A stretch of DNA of 64,000 nucleotides. Origin: Aurantiacibacter sp. MUD11. GTDB lineage: Bacteria; Pseudomonadota; Alphaproteobacteria; Sphingomonadales; Sphingomonadaceae. This document shows, in pieces, positions 55,099 to 64,000 of the stretch. The notes under the pieces are model-generated. The model saw nothing but the letters and a program-made list of their open reading frames with translations, was not told the DNA's origin and ran no database searches. Position 1 is the first letter of the stretch. Each line of letters begins with the position of its first letter. The stretch covers positions 2,170,001 through 2,234,000 of the forward strand of contig NZ_CP114054.1 in the NCBI RefSeq assembly GCF_026967575.1, written 5' to 3'. A program made the position numbers and the translations under genes.

Positions 55099-56117
55099 CC
55101 TGGAAACCACAACAGCTTCCCCACGACCACCCGCCGGTGAAGAGCGGCAAGGTCGGTGTTCTCGTCGTCAACCTCGGCACGCCCGAGGCGCCGGAGACCG
55201 GCCCGGTGCGCCGCTACCTGGCCGAATTCCTGTCGGACCGGCGCGTGATCGAGATCCCGCCGATCGCCTGGCAGCCGATCCTGCGCGGCATCATCCTCAA
55301 CGTGCGCCCGAAGAAGAGCGCCGCCGCCTATCGCGAAGTGTGGACCGACAAGGGCTCCCCGCTCGCGGCTATTACCGCGGAACAGGCTGAGAAGCTGCAG
55401 CAGCGGCTGGGCGATGCGGTGACGGTCGACTGGGCCATGCGCTACGGCAAGCCGTCAATTCCCGAGGCGCTGGAATCGCTGATGGACAGCGGCTGCGAGC
55501 GCATCCTGCTTGCCCCGCTCTATCCGCAGTACTCGGCGGCGACGACGGCCACCGTGGTCGACAAGGCGGCGGACTGGCTGCGCGAACGGCGCTGGCAGGC
55601 GAGCCTGCGCACCCTGCCGCCCTACCATGACGATCCGGCCTATATCGATGCACTGGCCCGGGACATCGGCAGCCAGCTCGACGCGCTGTCCTTCCAGCCA
55701 GAGGTGCTGCTGCTGAGCTTTCACGGCATGCCGCAGCGCACGCTGGAGCTGGGTGATCCCTACCATTGCCACTGCCGCAAGACCGCGCGCCTGCTGGAAG
55801 AGAAGCTGGCGCGGCCTGACGTGCGCATGGTCACCACCTTCCAGAGCCGTTTCGGCCCGGCCAAGTGGCTGGAGCCGGCCACCGATGCTACGCTGGCTGA
55901 AGAGGCACAGAAGGGCACCAAGCGCATCGCCATCGCCGCGCCGGGTTTCTCAGCCGACTGCCTGGAGACGCTGGAAGAGCTGGCGATCCAGGGCAAGGAA
56001 CAGTTCATCGAAGCAGGCGGAGAAGAATTTGCTGCGCTGTCCTGCCTCAACGCCGGGGAGCCGGGGATGGACATGCTGGAGGCGATCATTCGCCGCGAAC
56101 TGGGAGGATGGATCTAG
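55095..56117 (+). CDS. hemH: Ferrochelatase
   Basis: A 340-residue enzyme that inserts Fe2+ into protoporphyrin IX in the last step of heme synthesis. The metal/porphyrin His lies in LLLSFHGMPQR, and TFQSRFGPAKWLEP and PGFSADCLETLEE(L) are family signatures. Translationally coupled to the upstream molybdoenzyme gene by an ATGA overlap. Confidence 0.96.
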   Translation: MTWKPQQLPHDHPPVKSGKVGVLVVNLGTPEAPETGPVRRYLAEFLSDRRVIEIPPIAWQPILRGIILNVRPKKSAAAYREVWTDKGSPLAAITAEQAEKLQQRLGDAVTVDWAMRYGKPSIPEALESLMDSGCERILLAPLYPQYSAATTATVVDKAADWLRERRWQASLRTLPPYHDDPAYIDALARDIGSQLDALSFQPEVLLLSFHGMPQRTLELGDPYHCHCRKTARLLEEKLARPDVRMVTTFQSRFGPAKWLEPATDATLAEEAQKGTKRIAIAAPGFSADCLETLEELAIQGKEQFIEAGGEEFAALSCLNAGEPGMDMLEAIIRRELGGWI

Positions 56118-56144
56118 CGGCATCGGCCGCTGCGTGATGCCGTG

Positions 56145-56741
56145 ATGACCGAATACCTCATCCTCTTTGCAGTTGTATTCGGCATCAACCTGCTGCCTGC
56201 TTTCGGCCCGCCGACGTGGTCCATTATCGTGCTGTACGGTTTCCATTCCGACATGCCGGTGCCGGCCATCGTGCTCACCGGTGCCGTTGCCGCAGCCTCC
56301 GGTCGGTTTCTCCTTGCCCATGGCTTCCGCCACCTGGCGCGATACGTCTCGGAAAAGACCAAACGGAACCTGGCCGCGGCGCGGGCAGCCTTCCTGCGCA
56401 AGAAGCGGCATGGCATCGCCGGCCTTGCCCTGTTCGCCGTCTCGCCCTTGCCGTCGGCGCAATTGTTCGCAGCGGCGGGCCTCGCCAGTGTGCCCCTGCT
56501 GGGTTTCACCCTCGCCTTCTTCGGCGGCAGGCTGGTGTCCTATTCCTTCTATGCCGGCTCGGCGCAGCTGATCGAACATTCGACGATAGGCGACACCTTT
56601 CGCGACTCGCTGACCAGCCCCGCCGGGATCGCCTTGCAGATCCTGTTGCTGGTGGCGCTGATCGCCTTTGCCCGGATCGACTGGGAACGCATTTTCGGCC
56701 CCGCGCCGGAACATGCCGACCCGGAAGGCGAGCAGGACTAG
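56145..56741 (+). CDS. Small multi-pass membrane protein (VTT/DedA-like)
   Basis: A 198-residue integral membrane protein with about five hydrophobic segments. It has FGPPTWSIIVLYGFHSDMPVP near the start and a basic loop (RYVSEKTKRNLAAARAAFLRKKRHG), then ALFAVSPLPSAQLFAAAGLA, which resembles the proline-containing re-entrant motif of VTT-family proteins. I start at the ATG 56145, not the GTG one codon earlier. It converges with the DUF1674 gene, overlapping it by four bases. Function unknown. Confidence 0.75.
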   Translation: MTEYLILFAVVFGINLLPAFGPPTWSIIVLYGFHSDMPVPAIVLTGAVAAASGRFLLAHGFRHLARYVSEKTKRNLAAARAAFLRKKRHGIAGLALFAVSPLPSAQLFAAAGLASVPLLGFTLAFFGGRLVSYSFYAGSAQLIEHSTIGDTFRDSLTSPAGIALQILLLVALIAFARIDWERIFGPAPEHADPEGEQD

Positions 56742-56893
56742 AAGTCGATAGCGATGCCCTTGTGCACCCAGTCGCCATAGCGGGTGGGGCTGAGCTCCTC
56801 GTCCACCTTCGTCTGCTCCGGCTTGGGCGGCGGATCGTTGGTCCAGTGGGCCGGCTTGGTGAAGCCTGCAGGGCGTTTGGTGGCGCGTTTCAT
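56738..56893 (-). CDS. DUF1674 small protein (SdhAF4-like succinate dehydrogenase assembly factor)
   Basis: A 51-residue protein whose end, LSPTRYGDWVHKGIAIDF, is the characteristic (E/P)PTRYGDWE.KG...DF tail of DUF1674, the family of mitochondrial SDH assembly factor 4. In alphaproteobacteria these short proteins are thought to help flavinated SdhA assemble. The ATG at 56893 gives a normal length; the long open frame beyond it is antisense to rsmB and not real. It overlaps the 3' end of the convergent membrane-protein gene by four bases. Confidence 0.85.
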   Translation of the reverse strand: MKRATKRPAGFTKPAHWTNDPPPKPEQTKVDEELSPTRYGDWVHKGIAIDF

Positions 56894-56950
56894 GATGCCT
56901 GCAACATGGGCGCTCTGGCGCTGCGGCGCAACTGGCCCTAGGGCCAGCCC

Positions 56951-58198
56951 ATGGCCAAGACCCCCGGACTCCCGCCGCGCCGTGCGGCGCTCAAGATGCT
57001 CGACGCGGTGCTGCGCCGGGGCGAGACGCTGGAGCAGGCAGGCGGTGCGGCCAACGCGCTTCCCGTCTTCTCCGACCGGGCGCTGGCCCGCGCCATCGCG
57101 GGCGAGGTGCTGCGCTGGCTGACCGACCTCGACGCGCTGATCGACAGCGCCACCAGGCAGCCGCTGCCCGACGACGCCAAGCCGCGCATGGTGCTGCGCA
57201 TGATGCTGGCGCAATGGCTGCGGCTGGAGACGCCGCCGCACGCCGTGGTGGCCACCGCGCTGCCACTGCTGGTGGGCGGGCCAAAGCGGCTGGCGCACGG
57301 TGTCTTCGCCACGCTGACGCGTCAGGAAGTTTCGCTGCCCGAGGTGCCCAGCCTGCCGCCGCAAGTGGCGGAGCGCTGGGGCGAACGGGTGCCTGCCATC
57401 GCCGCCGGTATCGCCGCGCCACCGCCGCTCGACCTGCGCCTGAAGGCTCCCGAAAACACGGCGGAGATGGCGAAGATGATGGGCGCGACCAGCCTTGCGC
57501 CCGGCCATCTGCGCTTGCCGCGCGGCGCGAATGTCAGCGACCTTCCCGGCTATGACGAAGGCAGCTGGTGGGTGCAGGACCTTGCCGCCAGCATCCCTGC
57601 CAGCCTGCTTGGCGAAGGTGAGGGCCGCCGCGTGCTCGACCTTGCGGCAGCTCCCGGTGGCAAGACCATGCAGCTCGCCGCTGCCGGCTGGGACGTGACC
57701 GCGCTCGACGTGCATGCCAAGCGCATGATGCGCCTCCGCGAAAATCTCGGCCGGGTGGGGCTGGATGCGCACACCGTCATTGCCGATGCACTGGAGTGGG
57801 AGCCGGAGGAAAAGTTCGACGCGATCCTGCTCGACGCGCCTTGCACCGCCACTGGCACCTGCCGCCGCCATCCCGAAGTCATCCACCGCATCGGCCCGCG
57901 CCAGATTGCCGAGATGGCCGAGCTCCAGCGCGCCCTGCTGGATCGAGCCAGCGGCTGGCTGAACCCGGGCGGGAGGCTGGTCTATGCCACCTGCTCGCTG
58001 GAGCGCGAGGAGGGCGAAGAGATCGCCGTCACTTGCCGGCTTGCTCCGGACCCGATCAACGCGGACGAGCTTCCTGAGGGTTTGCAGCCGACCGCCGAGG
58101 GTTGGCTGCGCACCGATCCCGGAATGCTTAACGAAGCAGGCGGCTTGGACGGCTTTTTCGTCGCCCGCTGGCGCAACTCCGCTGCCGCTGACGGTTAA
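56951..58198 (+). CDS. rsmB: RsmB-family rRNA (cytosine-C5) methyltransferase
   Basis: A 415-residue protein with an N-terminal NusB-like RNA-binding domain (about 1-130) and a SAM methyltransferase domain: LDLAAAPGGKTMQLA (motif I), the catalytic Cys pair in LDAPCTATGTCRRHP and VYATCSLEREEGE. It probably methylates 16S rRNA (C967 in E. coli). Convergent with msrA. Confidence 0.92.
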   Translation: MAKTPGLPPRRAALKMLDAVLRRGETLEQAGGAANALPVFSDRALARAIAGEVLRWLTDLDALIDSATRQPLPDDAKPRMVLRMMLAQWLRLETPPHAVVATALPLLVGGPKRLAHGVFATLTRQEVSLPEVPSLPPQVAERWGERVPAIAAGIAAPPPLDLRLKAPENTAEMAKMMGATSLAPGHLRLPRGANVSDLPGYDEGSWWVQDLAASIPASLLGEGEGRRVLDLAAAPGGKTMQLAAAGWDVTALDVHAKRMMRLRENLGRVGLDAHTVIADALEWEPEEKFDAILLDAPCTATGTCRRHPEVIHRIGPRQIAEMAELQRALLDRASGWLNPGGRLVYATCSLEREEGEEIAVTCRLAPDPINADELPEGLQPTAEGWLRTDPGMLNEAGGLDGFFVARWRNSAAADG

Positions 58199-58257
58199 CT
58201 CAAGTTAGCCTCAGCAATTTCACAAGCGTTAACAAACCCTTGGGCGGGTGGCCGGAG

Positions 58258-58788
58258 CTAACCCTTTACCTTGTCGGCAAAGCTCTTGCGCAGCTTCATC
58301 AGCTTGGGCGGGATCACCGCCAGGCAATAGGGGTTTCGCTGGCCTTCGCCGTCCCAGTATTCCTGGTGGTAGTCTTCCGCCGGATACCAGGTAGCCGGGC
58401 CCTCGATGGTGGTGACGGCGCTCTGGTCGTGGCTGTCATTCCAGCGGGCGATGGCAGCTTCGGCCTCGGCCCGCTGGGCATCGTCGAGCGGGAAGATCGC
58501 GCTGCGATACTGCGTGCCCACGTCGTTGCCCTGCCGGTTGAGCTGGGTCGGATCGTGCGTGCCCATGAACATGTCGTAGATTTCGGGCAGGCTCACCGTG
58601 GCAGGGTCGAAGGTGATCTTCACGGCCTCGGCATGGCCGGTGTCGCCATTGCACACCTGCTTGTAGGTCGGATTCTCGACCGTGCCGCCGATATATCCGC
58701 TCTCGACGTCGGCTACGCCGATCACGTCCTTGAACACGGCCTCGGTGCACCAGAAGCAACCGCCAGCGACAATCGCCTGTTCGTTCAC
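58258..58788 (-). CDS. msrA: Peptide-methionine (S)-S-oxide reductase
   Basis: A 176-residue MsrA with the catalytic Cys11 in AGGCFWCTEAVF and GYIGGTVENPTYKQVCNGDTGHAE. It repairs methionine-S-sulfoxide. The start is a GTG at 58788 with AGGAG seven bases upstream; the longer frame is a shadow. The C-terminal part (NPYCLAVIPPKLMKLRKSF) is typical. MsrB is encoded separately at 45247. Confidence 0.95.
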   Translation of the reverse strand: MNEQAIVAGGCFWCTEAVFKDVIGVADVESGYIGGTVENPTYKQVCNGDTGHAEAVKITFDPATVSLPEIYDMFMGTHDPTQLNRQGNDVGTQYRSAIFPLDDAQRAEAEAAIARWNDSHDQSAVTTIEGPATWYPAEDYHQEYWDGEGQRNPYCLAVIPPKLMKLRKSFADKVKG

Positions 58789-58889
58789 ATCGAATCTCCT
58801 TCGCGGCCCCACATGGGGGTCTTTGGTCCGCTTGTCATCCGTGCCTTTGGGGCTAGGGTGTCCGGCAACGAAATTCCGGGAGATTTTCG

Positions 58890-59714
58890 ATGCGTATTGC
58901 CCCCCTATTCGCTGCCGCTGCGCTGGCGGTTTCCGCGCCTGCGCTGGCTGACCACCACGCCGAGGCGCTCTCGCTCGAATCCGTGCTGGCAAGCGAGCAC
59001 CGCGCTGCCGACAGCGCGCGCGACCAGTATCGCCATCCGGCCGAGACGCTCGCCTTCTTCGAGGTGGAGCCGGACATGACCGTGGTGGAATATGGCCCCG
59101 GCGGCGGCTGGTACGCCCGCGTGCTGGCGCCGTGGATCAGCCCGCAGGGCACCTACATGGCGATGAACCGCGATTCCGATGGTATCGCCTGGCCCAACCG
59201 TGCCGCCGAAGCGCGCGGCAAGGGCTGGACCGAAAGCTTCACCGCCACCGCGCGCCAACTTGGCAGCTTTGCCGATGACGAAGTGATTGCCTTCGAAAGC
59301 GACGAGATACCTGAAAGCGTGGCCGGCACGGTCGACCGGGTGCTGGTCTTCCGCTCGATTCACGGCATGCTCAATGCCGAGGCGGCCGATACCGAGCTAC
59401 GCGCCATCCGCCGCCTGCTGGCGGACGATGGCATGGTCGGCGTGGTGCAGCACCGCGCGCCCGAGGATGCGAGCTATGATTATGCCAACGGCAGCCGCGG
59501 CTACCTGCGGCAGGCGGATGTCGTCCGCCTGTTCGCCATCAACGGTTTCGAGCTGGTCGCCGCCAGCGAGATCAATGCCAATCCGGACGATCCGGCGAAT
59601 TGGGAAGGTGGCGTCTGGACGCTGCCGCCCGTGCTGGCAGGCGGTGATGACGAACGCCTGCGGGCGATCGGCGAAAGCGACCGGATGACCCTCTTGTTCA
59701 GGAAGGCTGACTGA
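58890..59714 (+). CDS. Exported SAM-methyltransferase-like protein, copy 1
   Basis: A 274-residue protein with a Sec signal peptide (MRIAPLFAAAALAVSAPALA, residues 1-20) before a class I methyltransferase fold: VVEYGPGGGWYARVLAPWI (motif I), then VDRVLVFRSIHGML and a final ESDRMTLLFRK strand. The combination of export signal and SAM-binding loop is odd because SAM is cytoplasmic. Paralog of the next gene, whose start overlaps its stop (TGATG). Sphingomonads carry several such genes; function unknown. Confidence 0.82.
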   Translation: MRIAPLFAAAALAVSAPALADHHAEALSLESVLASEHRAADSARDQYRHPAETLAFFEVEPDMTVVEYGPGGGWYARVLAPWISPQGTYMAMNRDSDGIAWPNRAAEARGKGWTESFTATARQLGSFADDEVIAFESDEIPESVAGTVDRVLVFRSIHGMLNAEAADTELRAIRRLLADDGMVGVVQHRAPEDASYDYANGSRGYLRQADVVRLFAINGFELVAASEINANPDDPANWEGGVWTLPPVLAGGDDERLRAIGESDRMTLLFRKAD

Positions 59715-60652
59715 TGCGTATTACCTCGATCATTGCCGCCGCCGCGGCACTCGCCGTCACTACCCCCGCACTGGCCCAGCAACAGCAGGAAGAACCCTCG
59801 CGCGGGGAACAGATCCTGCGCGGCGTGCTCGACGTGCTGACCGGGCGTGACCAGCAGCAGGAACAGCCGCAGCAGGCAGACCCGGTCGCGGTGCCTCAAG
59901 GCAGCCTCGAAGCCGTGCTGGCGCATCCGCGACGTGACGCGGACCGGGCGCGCGATGCCTATCGCCACCCTGCCGAAACGCTGGAGTTCTTCGACGTCCG
60001 GCCGGGCATGACCGTGGTCGACTACATGCCGGCGACCGGCTGGTACTCGCGCGTGCTGATCCCCTACCTCGGGCGGGAGGGCAATTACATCGGCCTCAAC
60101 CCGGAACTGCATCCGGACCTGACCGGCTACTGGGACATGTATCGCAATGCCTCTTCGCGCATCCCGTCGGACGCGCGCGATTGGGTCGGGCTGGAAGGTG
60201 CGCGGGTCTATGGCCTCAACACCGATGACGAGCTGGCCAGCTTCGCCGGCACGGCGGACCGGGTGCTGATCTTTCGCGAAATCCACAATATGCGCCGGTT
60301 CGGCTGGTTCCACGATTCGATGGTCGCCATCCGCACCCTGCTGAAGGACGATGGCCTGCTGGGCGTGGTGCAGCACCGGGCGCGTGCCACGGCGCCGGTC
60401 GACTACACCCTGGGTGACAACGGTTACCAGCGGCAGGAAGACGTCATCAGGCTGATGGCGGTCTATGGTTTCGAACTGGTCGCGGCGAGCGAGATCAACG
60501 CCAACCCGCGCGACCCCGCCGATTGGGAACGTGGCGTCTGGTCGCTGCCGCCCAGCTATGCCGGAGCTGCGGAGGGCAGCCGCGAACGCACCCGCCGCGC
60601 CGAGATCGGCGAGAGCGACCGCATGACGCTGCTGTTCCGGAAGGTCAGCTGA
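59714..60652 (+). CDS. Exported SAM-methyltransferase-like protein, copy 2
   Basis: A 312-residue paralog of the preceding protein, also with a signal peptide (MRITSIIAAAAALAVTTPALA) and then a Gln-rich stretch (residues about 22-60). The SAM loop is degenerate: VVDYMPATGWYSRVLIPYL replaces the Gly-rich motif of copy 1, so SAM binding may be lost or altered. It shares QHRA, ASEINANP and ESDRMTLLFRK with copy 1. Overlaps neighbours by one base on each side. Confidence 0.82.
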   Translation: MRITSIIAAAAALAVTTPALAQQQQEEPSRGEQILRGVLDVLTGRDQQQEQPQQADPVAVPQGSLEAVLAHPRRDADRARDAYRHPAETLEFFDVRPGMTVVDYMPATGWYSRVLIPYLGREGNYIGLNPELHPDLTGYWDMYRNASSRIPSDARDWVGLEGARVYGLNTDDELASFAGTADRVLIFREIHNMRRFGWFHDSMVAIRTLLKDDGLLGVVQHRARATAPVDYTLGDNGYQRQEDVIRLMAVYGFELVAASEINANPRDPADWERGVWSLPPSYAGAAEGSRERTRRAEIGESDRMTLLFRKVS

Positions 60653-61125
60653 TGCGCCTCGTGGCGCCTGCCCTGGCGCTGCTGCTGGCGGCCTGCGCGC
60701 CCGATGCCGATGTCGGCTCCCAGGAACCGGAGAGCGTTGCCGCGCCCCAGGTCGCCGATATCGAGGCGGTGATGCAGGACAGCGCGGTCGGGTGGAACGA
60801 GGGCGACATGGATCGCTTCCTCGCCATCTACTCGGAAGCACCGGAAACCAGCTTCGTCGGCTCCGACGGTCTGGTGCGCGGACGTGCGGCGATGGAGGAA
60901 CGCTATCGCGACGCCTACGACTGGTCGCAGCCGGATCCGGCAGAGCGCGGCATGCTCTCCTTCGAGACGGTCGATTTCCGGCCGCTGGGCGATGGCCATG
61001 CGCTCTACATCGGTCGCTACATCCTGACCTATCCCGATGCCCGCGAACCGGCGACCGGGCTGACAAGTCTTGTGTTTGCGCGGGAGGACGGTAGCTGGCG
61101 GATCATTGCCGACCATTCGAGCTGA
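60652..61125 (+). CDS. SnoaL/DUF4440-like lipoprotein
   Basis: A 157-residue predicted lipoprotein with a lipobox (LALLLAACAP, Cys at about 15). The mature part is an NTF2/SnoaL-like domain (EAVMQDSAVGWNEGDMDRFLAIYSEAPETSFVG, ending TSLVFAREDGSWRIIADHSS). The ATG at 60652 overlaps the stop of the exported methyltransferase-like gene. Function unknown; co-transcribed with the two exported proteins. Confidence 0.85.
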   Translation: MRLVAPALALLLAACAPDADVGSQEPESVAAPQVADIEAVMQDSAVGWNEGDMDRFLAIYSEAPETSFVGSDGLVRGRAAMEERYRDAYDWSQPDPAERGMLSFETVDFRPLGDGHALYIGRYILTYPDAREPATGLTSLVFAREDGSWRIIADHSS

Positions 61126-61132
61126 TTTGCCC

Positions 61133-61992
<860 letters not shown>

Positions 61993-61996
<4 letters not shown>

Positions 61997-62490
61997 GCAA
62001 GCACGGCTACATCGTCGCGCTGGGTTCGAACCAGCGACATCCCCACTTCGGCGCGCCGCGCGACGTGGTGGCCGCGGCGATGGAAATCATCGACGAGACG
62101 CTGGGCAAGGTCCGCGCCCGGTCCCCCATCATCGACAGCGCCCCGGTCGGCCCGTCGCAACGGCGCTATGCCAACGCCGCGCTGGTGCTGGAGAGCAAGC
62201 TGGCGCCCACGGGCCTGCTGCACTGCCTGCAGGAAGCCGAGGCCGCCTTTGGCCGCGTCCGTCGTGGACAGCGCTGGCGCTCGCGCCCGCTAGACCTCGA
62301 TATCGTGCTGTGGAGCGGGGGCATCTTCGCTTCGCCGGAGCTGCTCATCCCGCACCCGCTGTTCCGCGAACGCGACTTCGTGCTCGGACCCGCTGCAGCG
62401 GTGGCACCCGGCTGGCGCGACCCCGTCAGCGGCCTCACGCTGAAACACCTGCATGCACGCTTGACCCGCCGCCGCCCGGTGCCTAGGTGA
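61993..62490 (+). CDS. folK: 2-amino-4-hydroxy-6-hydroxymethyldihydropteridine pyrophosphokinase
   Basis: A 165-residue folate enzyme that pyrophosphorylates 6-hydroxymethyl-dihydropterin. It has YIVALGSNQRHPHFGAP, GPSQRRYANAAL, and the ATP/Mg-binding RRGQRWRSRPLDLDIVLW (conserved R-x3-R-x3-R and DLD). The only sensible start is TTG at 61993 in a TTGA overlap with the aguB stop. There are no other pathway genes nearby. Confidence 0.93.
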
Positions 62491-62528
62491 GCGCCCGCAG
62501 CACAGCGCTGCCACTCCCAATCCCTTGG

Positions 62529-62604
62529 GGGCCCTTAGCTCAGTCGGTAGAGCAACTGACTTTTAATCAGTAGGTCGCTGGTTCGAGCCCAGCAGGGCTC
62601 ACCA
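62529..62604 (+). tRNA. tRNA-Lys (anticodon UUU)
   Basis: A 76-base cloverleaf including the encoded CCA. The acceptor arms GGGCCCT and AGGGCTC pair with one G-T; the anticodon arm ACTGA/TCAGT surrounds loop CTTTTAA with anticodon TTT; the T-loop is GTTCGAGCC. It lies between folK and cheA on the same strand. Confidence 0.97.
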
Positions 62605-62773
62605 TCTTCTCCCTTAATTCCCGTCAGTTCTTCCTGATCCTCGGCAATGCTGGCCGTGTGGACAGGGCGTGCGCGAGCCAATCTGCCAAGGGCCTGACCT
62701 TGCAGCACAATCCCTAAGGCGATTGTTAACCATTCCCGTTCATAGCCACAGTCCGAAGGCTTGGGGCGCGTAT

Positions 62774-64000
62774 ATGGAAGATCTGATTACCGAATTCGTC
62801 GCCGAGACCCAGGAGATGGTCGAGGCGCTGGGCAGCGAGATTGTCGCGTGGGAGGCAGATCCCACCGATAGCGAGCGCCTGAATTCGATTTTCCGCTTCG
62901 TCCACACGGTGAAGGGCAACTGCGGATTCTTCGATTTCGCCCGCCTCGAACAGCTCAGCCACGCCGCCGAAGACGTCCTTTCGGACCTGCGCGAAGGACG
63001 CCGCGAGGCGGATCGTCCCGTCGTCAGCGCCGTACTGGCGGTGATCGACCGGATTTCCGAGATTACCGAGGACATTGCGGCCAGCGGAAGCTGCCCGCCG
63101 GGTGACGATTCCCGCCTCATCGCGGCCCTGCGCGGCGAAAAGATGGAGGATCTGGACTCCGGCGACGGGGGTGAGGGCACGGTCGAGAAGATCACTTCCA
63201 AGCCGGTGGCCGTACGCTCGGTACGCTTGCCGGTCGACCTGCTCGACCGCGTGATGAGCGGCGTTTCCGACGTCGTGCTCGCCCGCAACGAACTGACCCG
63301 TCAACTCAACGACCTGGGCGCCGACCACGTGCTGCGCGCGCCGTTCGATCGCCTCTCTGCCCTGATTACCGAAGTGCGCGATTCCATGACGCGAACGCGC
63401 ATGCAGCCGATCGAGACGCTGTTCACCTCGCTGCCGCGCATGGTGCGCGACCTGTCCAGCCAGCTCGACAAGCTGGTGATGATCGAGACCGATGGCGGCG
63501 ACGTGGAGCTGGACCGCGAGATGATCGAGGTCATCCGCGACCCCATCGTCCACCTGATCCGCAACAGCATCGACCACGGCATCGAACTGCCCGCCGAACG
63601 CAAGGCCGCCGGCAAGCGCGAAATCGGCCTGATCAAGATTTCCGCCCGGCAGTCGGGCAACAAGATCATCGTCGAGATCAACGACGACGGCCGCGGCGTG
63701 GATGCCAGCAAGCTGGTGGCCAAGGCCATTTCCGCCGGAATCATCACCGAGGCCGAGGCCGCCGAGATGACCAGCGAGGAAAAGCACATGCTGATGTGCG
63801 AGGCCGGCCTGTCCACCGCCGACCGCGTGACCGAGATTTCCGGCCGCGGCGTGGGCATGGACGTGGTGCGCGCCAACGTGGAGCATATCGGTGGCACGCT
63901 GGAGATTGATTCCATCGTCGGCACCGGCCTGCGCGTGCTGCTACAGCTGCCGCTGACCCTGTCGATCACTCCGGCCGTCACCGTCACCGTTGGCGGTCAG
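62774..64000 (+). CDS. cheA: Chemotaxis histidine kinase CheA (5' part, cut by window end)
   Basis: The first 409 residues of a CheA protein with no stop before the window end. Phosphotransfer domain with H44 in FVHTVKGNCGFF (about 1-105), a 45-residue acidic linker, dimerisation P3 region (about 150-215), and the ATP-binding domain with HLIRNSIDHGIE (N box), NDDGRGVD (G1) and ISGRGVGMDVV (G2). The start of the CheW-like P5 domain (LSITPAVTVTVGGQ) is visible. No separate CheY-binding P2 domain fits in the short linker. ATG at 62774. The rest of the locus, presumably with cheW/cheY, lies outside. Confidence 0.93.
   Translation, partial: MEDLITEFVAETQEMVEALGSEIVAWEADPTDSERLNSIFRFVHTVKGNCGFFDFARLEQLSHAAEDVLSDLREGRREADRPVVSAVLAVIDRISEITEDIAASGSCPPGDDSRLIAALRGEKMEDLDSGDGGEGTVEKITSKPVAVRSVRLPVDLLDRVMSGVSDVVLARNELTRQLNDLGADHVLRAPFDRLSALITEVRDSMTRTRMQPIETLFTSLPRMVRDLSSQLDKLVMIETDGGDVELDREMIEVIRDPIVHLIRNSIDHGIELPAERKAAGKREIGLIKISARQSGNKIIVEINDDGRGVDASKLVAKAISAGIITEAEAAEMTSEEKHMLMCEAGLSTADRVTEISGRGVGMDVVRANVEHIGGTLEIDSIVGTGLRVLLQLPLTLSITPAVTVTVGGQ

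Noticed and set aside
56738..57886. A 382-codon minus-strand gene across rsmB
   Set aside because: Only the last 51 codons (DUF1674) are supported; the rest is antisense to the RsmB-family methyltransferase, which has all its motifs.

Overview
The window looks like a chromosomal segment of an aerobic, high-GC alphaproteobacterium of the Sphingomonadales, most likely the Erythrobacteraceae/Sphingomonadaceae. This rests on gene content and order (hflK-hflC-degP, metX-metW, hisC-tyrA, hemH, a FzlA-like GST, fds-type formate dehydrogenase), on sphingomonad-type lignin-aromatic enzymes, and on the GC-rich codon use. No phage, IS element or CRISPR array is visible. No stretch over 300 bases lacks a gene; the longest gap is the 279 bases between the giant adhesin and the benzoylformate-decarboxylase-like gene.

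Region 1 (1-12.3 kb): a large autotransporter-like surface protein whose barrel continues through 28 prolines into an OmpA peptidoglycan-binding domain, a tiny membrane protein and a Tat-exported SnoaL-like protein. Core metabolism follows: trxB, the hisC-tyrA pair (ATGA overlap), metX-metW (ATGA overlap) and a VTT membrane protein.

Region 2 (12.3-23.9 kb, all minus strand): a complete glutathione-dependent formaldehyde and formate oxidation module. It runs adhC (S-hydroxymethylglutathione dehydrogenase), three tandem VOC proteins, fghA, then fdsG-fdsB-mobA-fdsA-fdsD-fdhD, with most junctions overlapping. A near-perfect 27-bp palindrome lies upstream of the VOC-fghA-fds block. Upstream of adhC on the same strand sit a MarR regulator and an aromatic-acid MFS transporter.

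Region 3 (23.9-27.3 kb): a lignostilbene dioxygenase, divergent from marR, followed by a lipoprotein serine hydrolase and a DUF3237 protein, closed by a strong terminator.

Region 4 (27.4-34.1 kb): one 2234-residue trimeric autotransporter adhesin whose head is roughly 140 copies of a 14-residue repeat.

Region 5 (34.4-44.5 kb): a seven-gene minus-strand aromatic catabolic operon: NTF2-like protein, aldehyde dehydrogenase, vanillyl-alcohol-oxidase-type flavoenzyme, LigW-type 5-carboxyvanillate decarboxylase, O-methyltransferase, MFS transporter and benzoylformate-decarboxylase-like ThDP enzyme. A second NTF2-like gene and a small exported protein diverge from it. A 22-bp element in front of this operon matches the element in the marR/lignostilbene dioxygenase promoter at 19 of 22 positions and faces the same way. 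I therefore infer one MarR-controlled regulon spanning 20 kb, for lignin-derived dimers that pass through stilbenes (phenylcoumaran or diarylpropane type). The formaldehyde that such deformylating lyases release could be consumed by region 2.

Region 6 (44.5-64 kb): housekeeping genes: fzlA-like GST, msrB, a class A PBP, degP, hflC, hflK, mrp, an orphan isoquinoline-oxidoreductase-like molybdoenzyme subunit, hemH, a small membrane protein, a 51-codon DUF1674 gene, an rsmB-like methyltransferase, msrA, two tandem exported methyltransferase-like proteins, a SnoaL-like lipoprotein, aguB, folK, tRNA-Lys and the start of cheA, cut by the window end.
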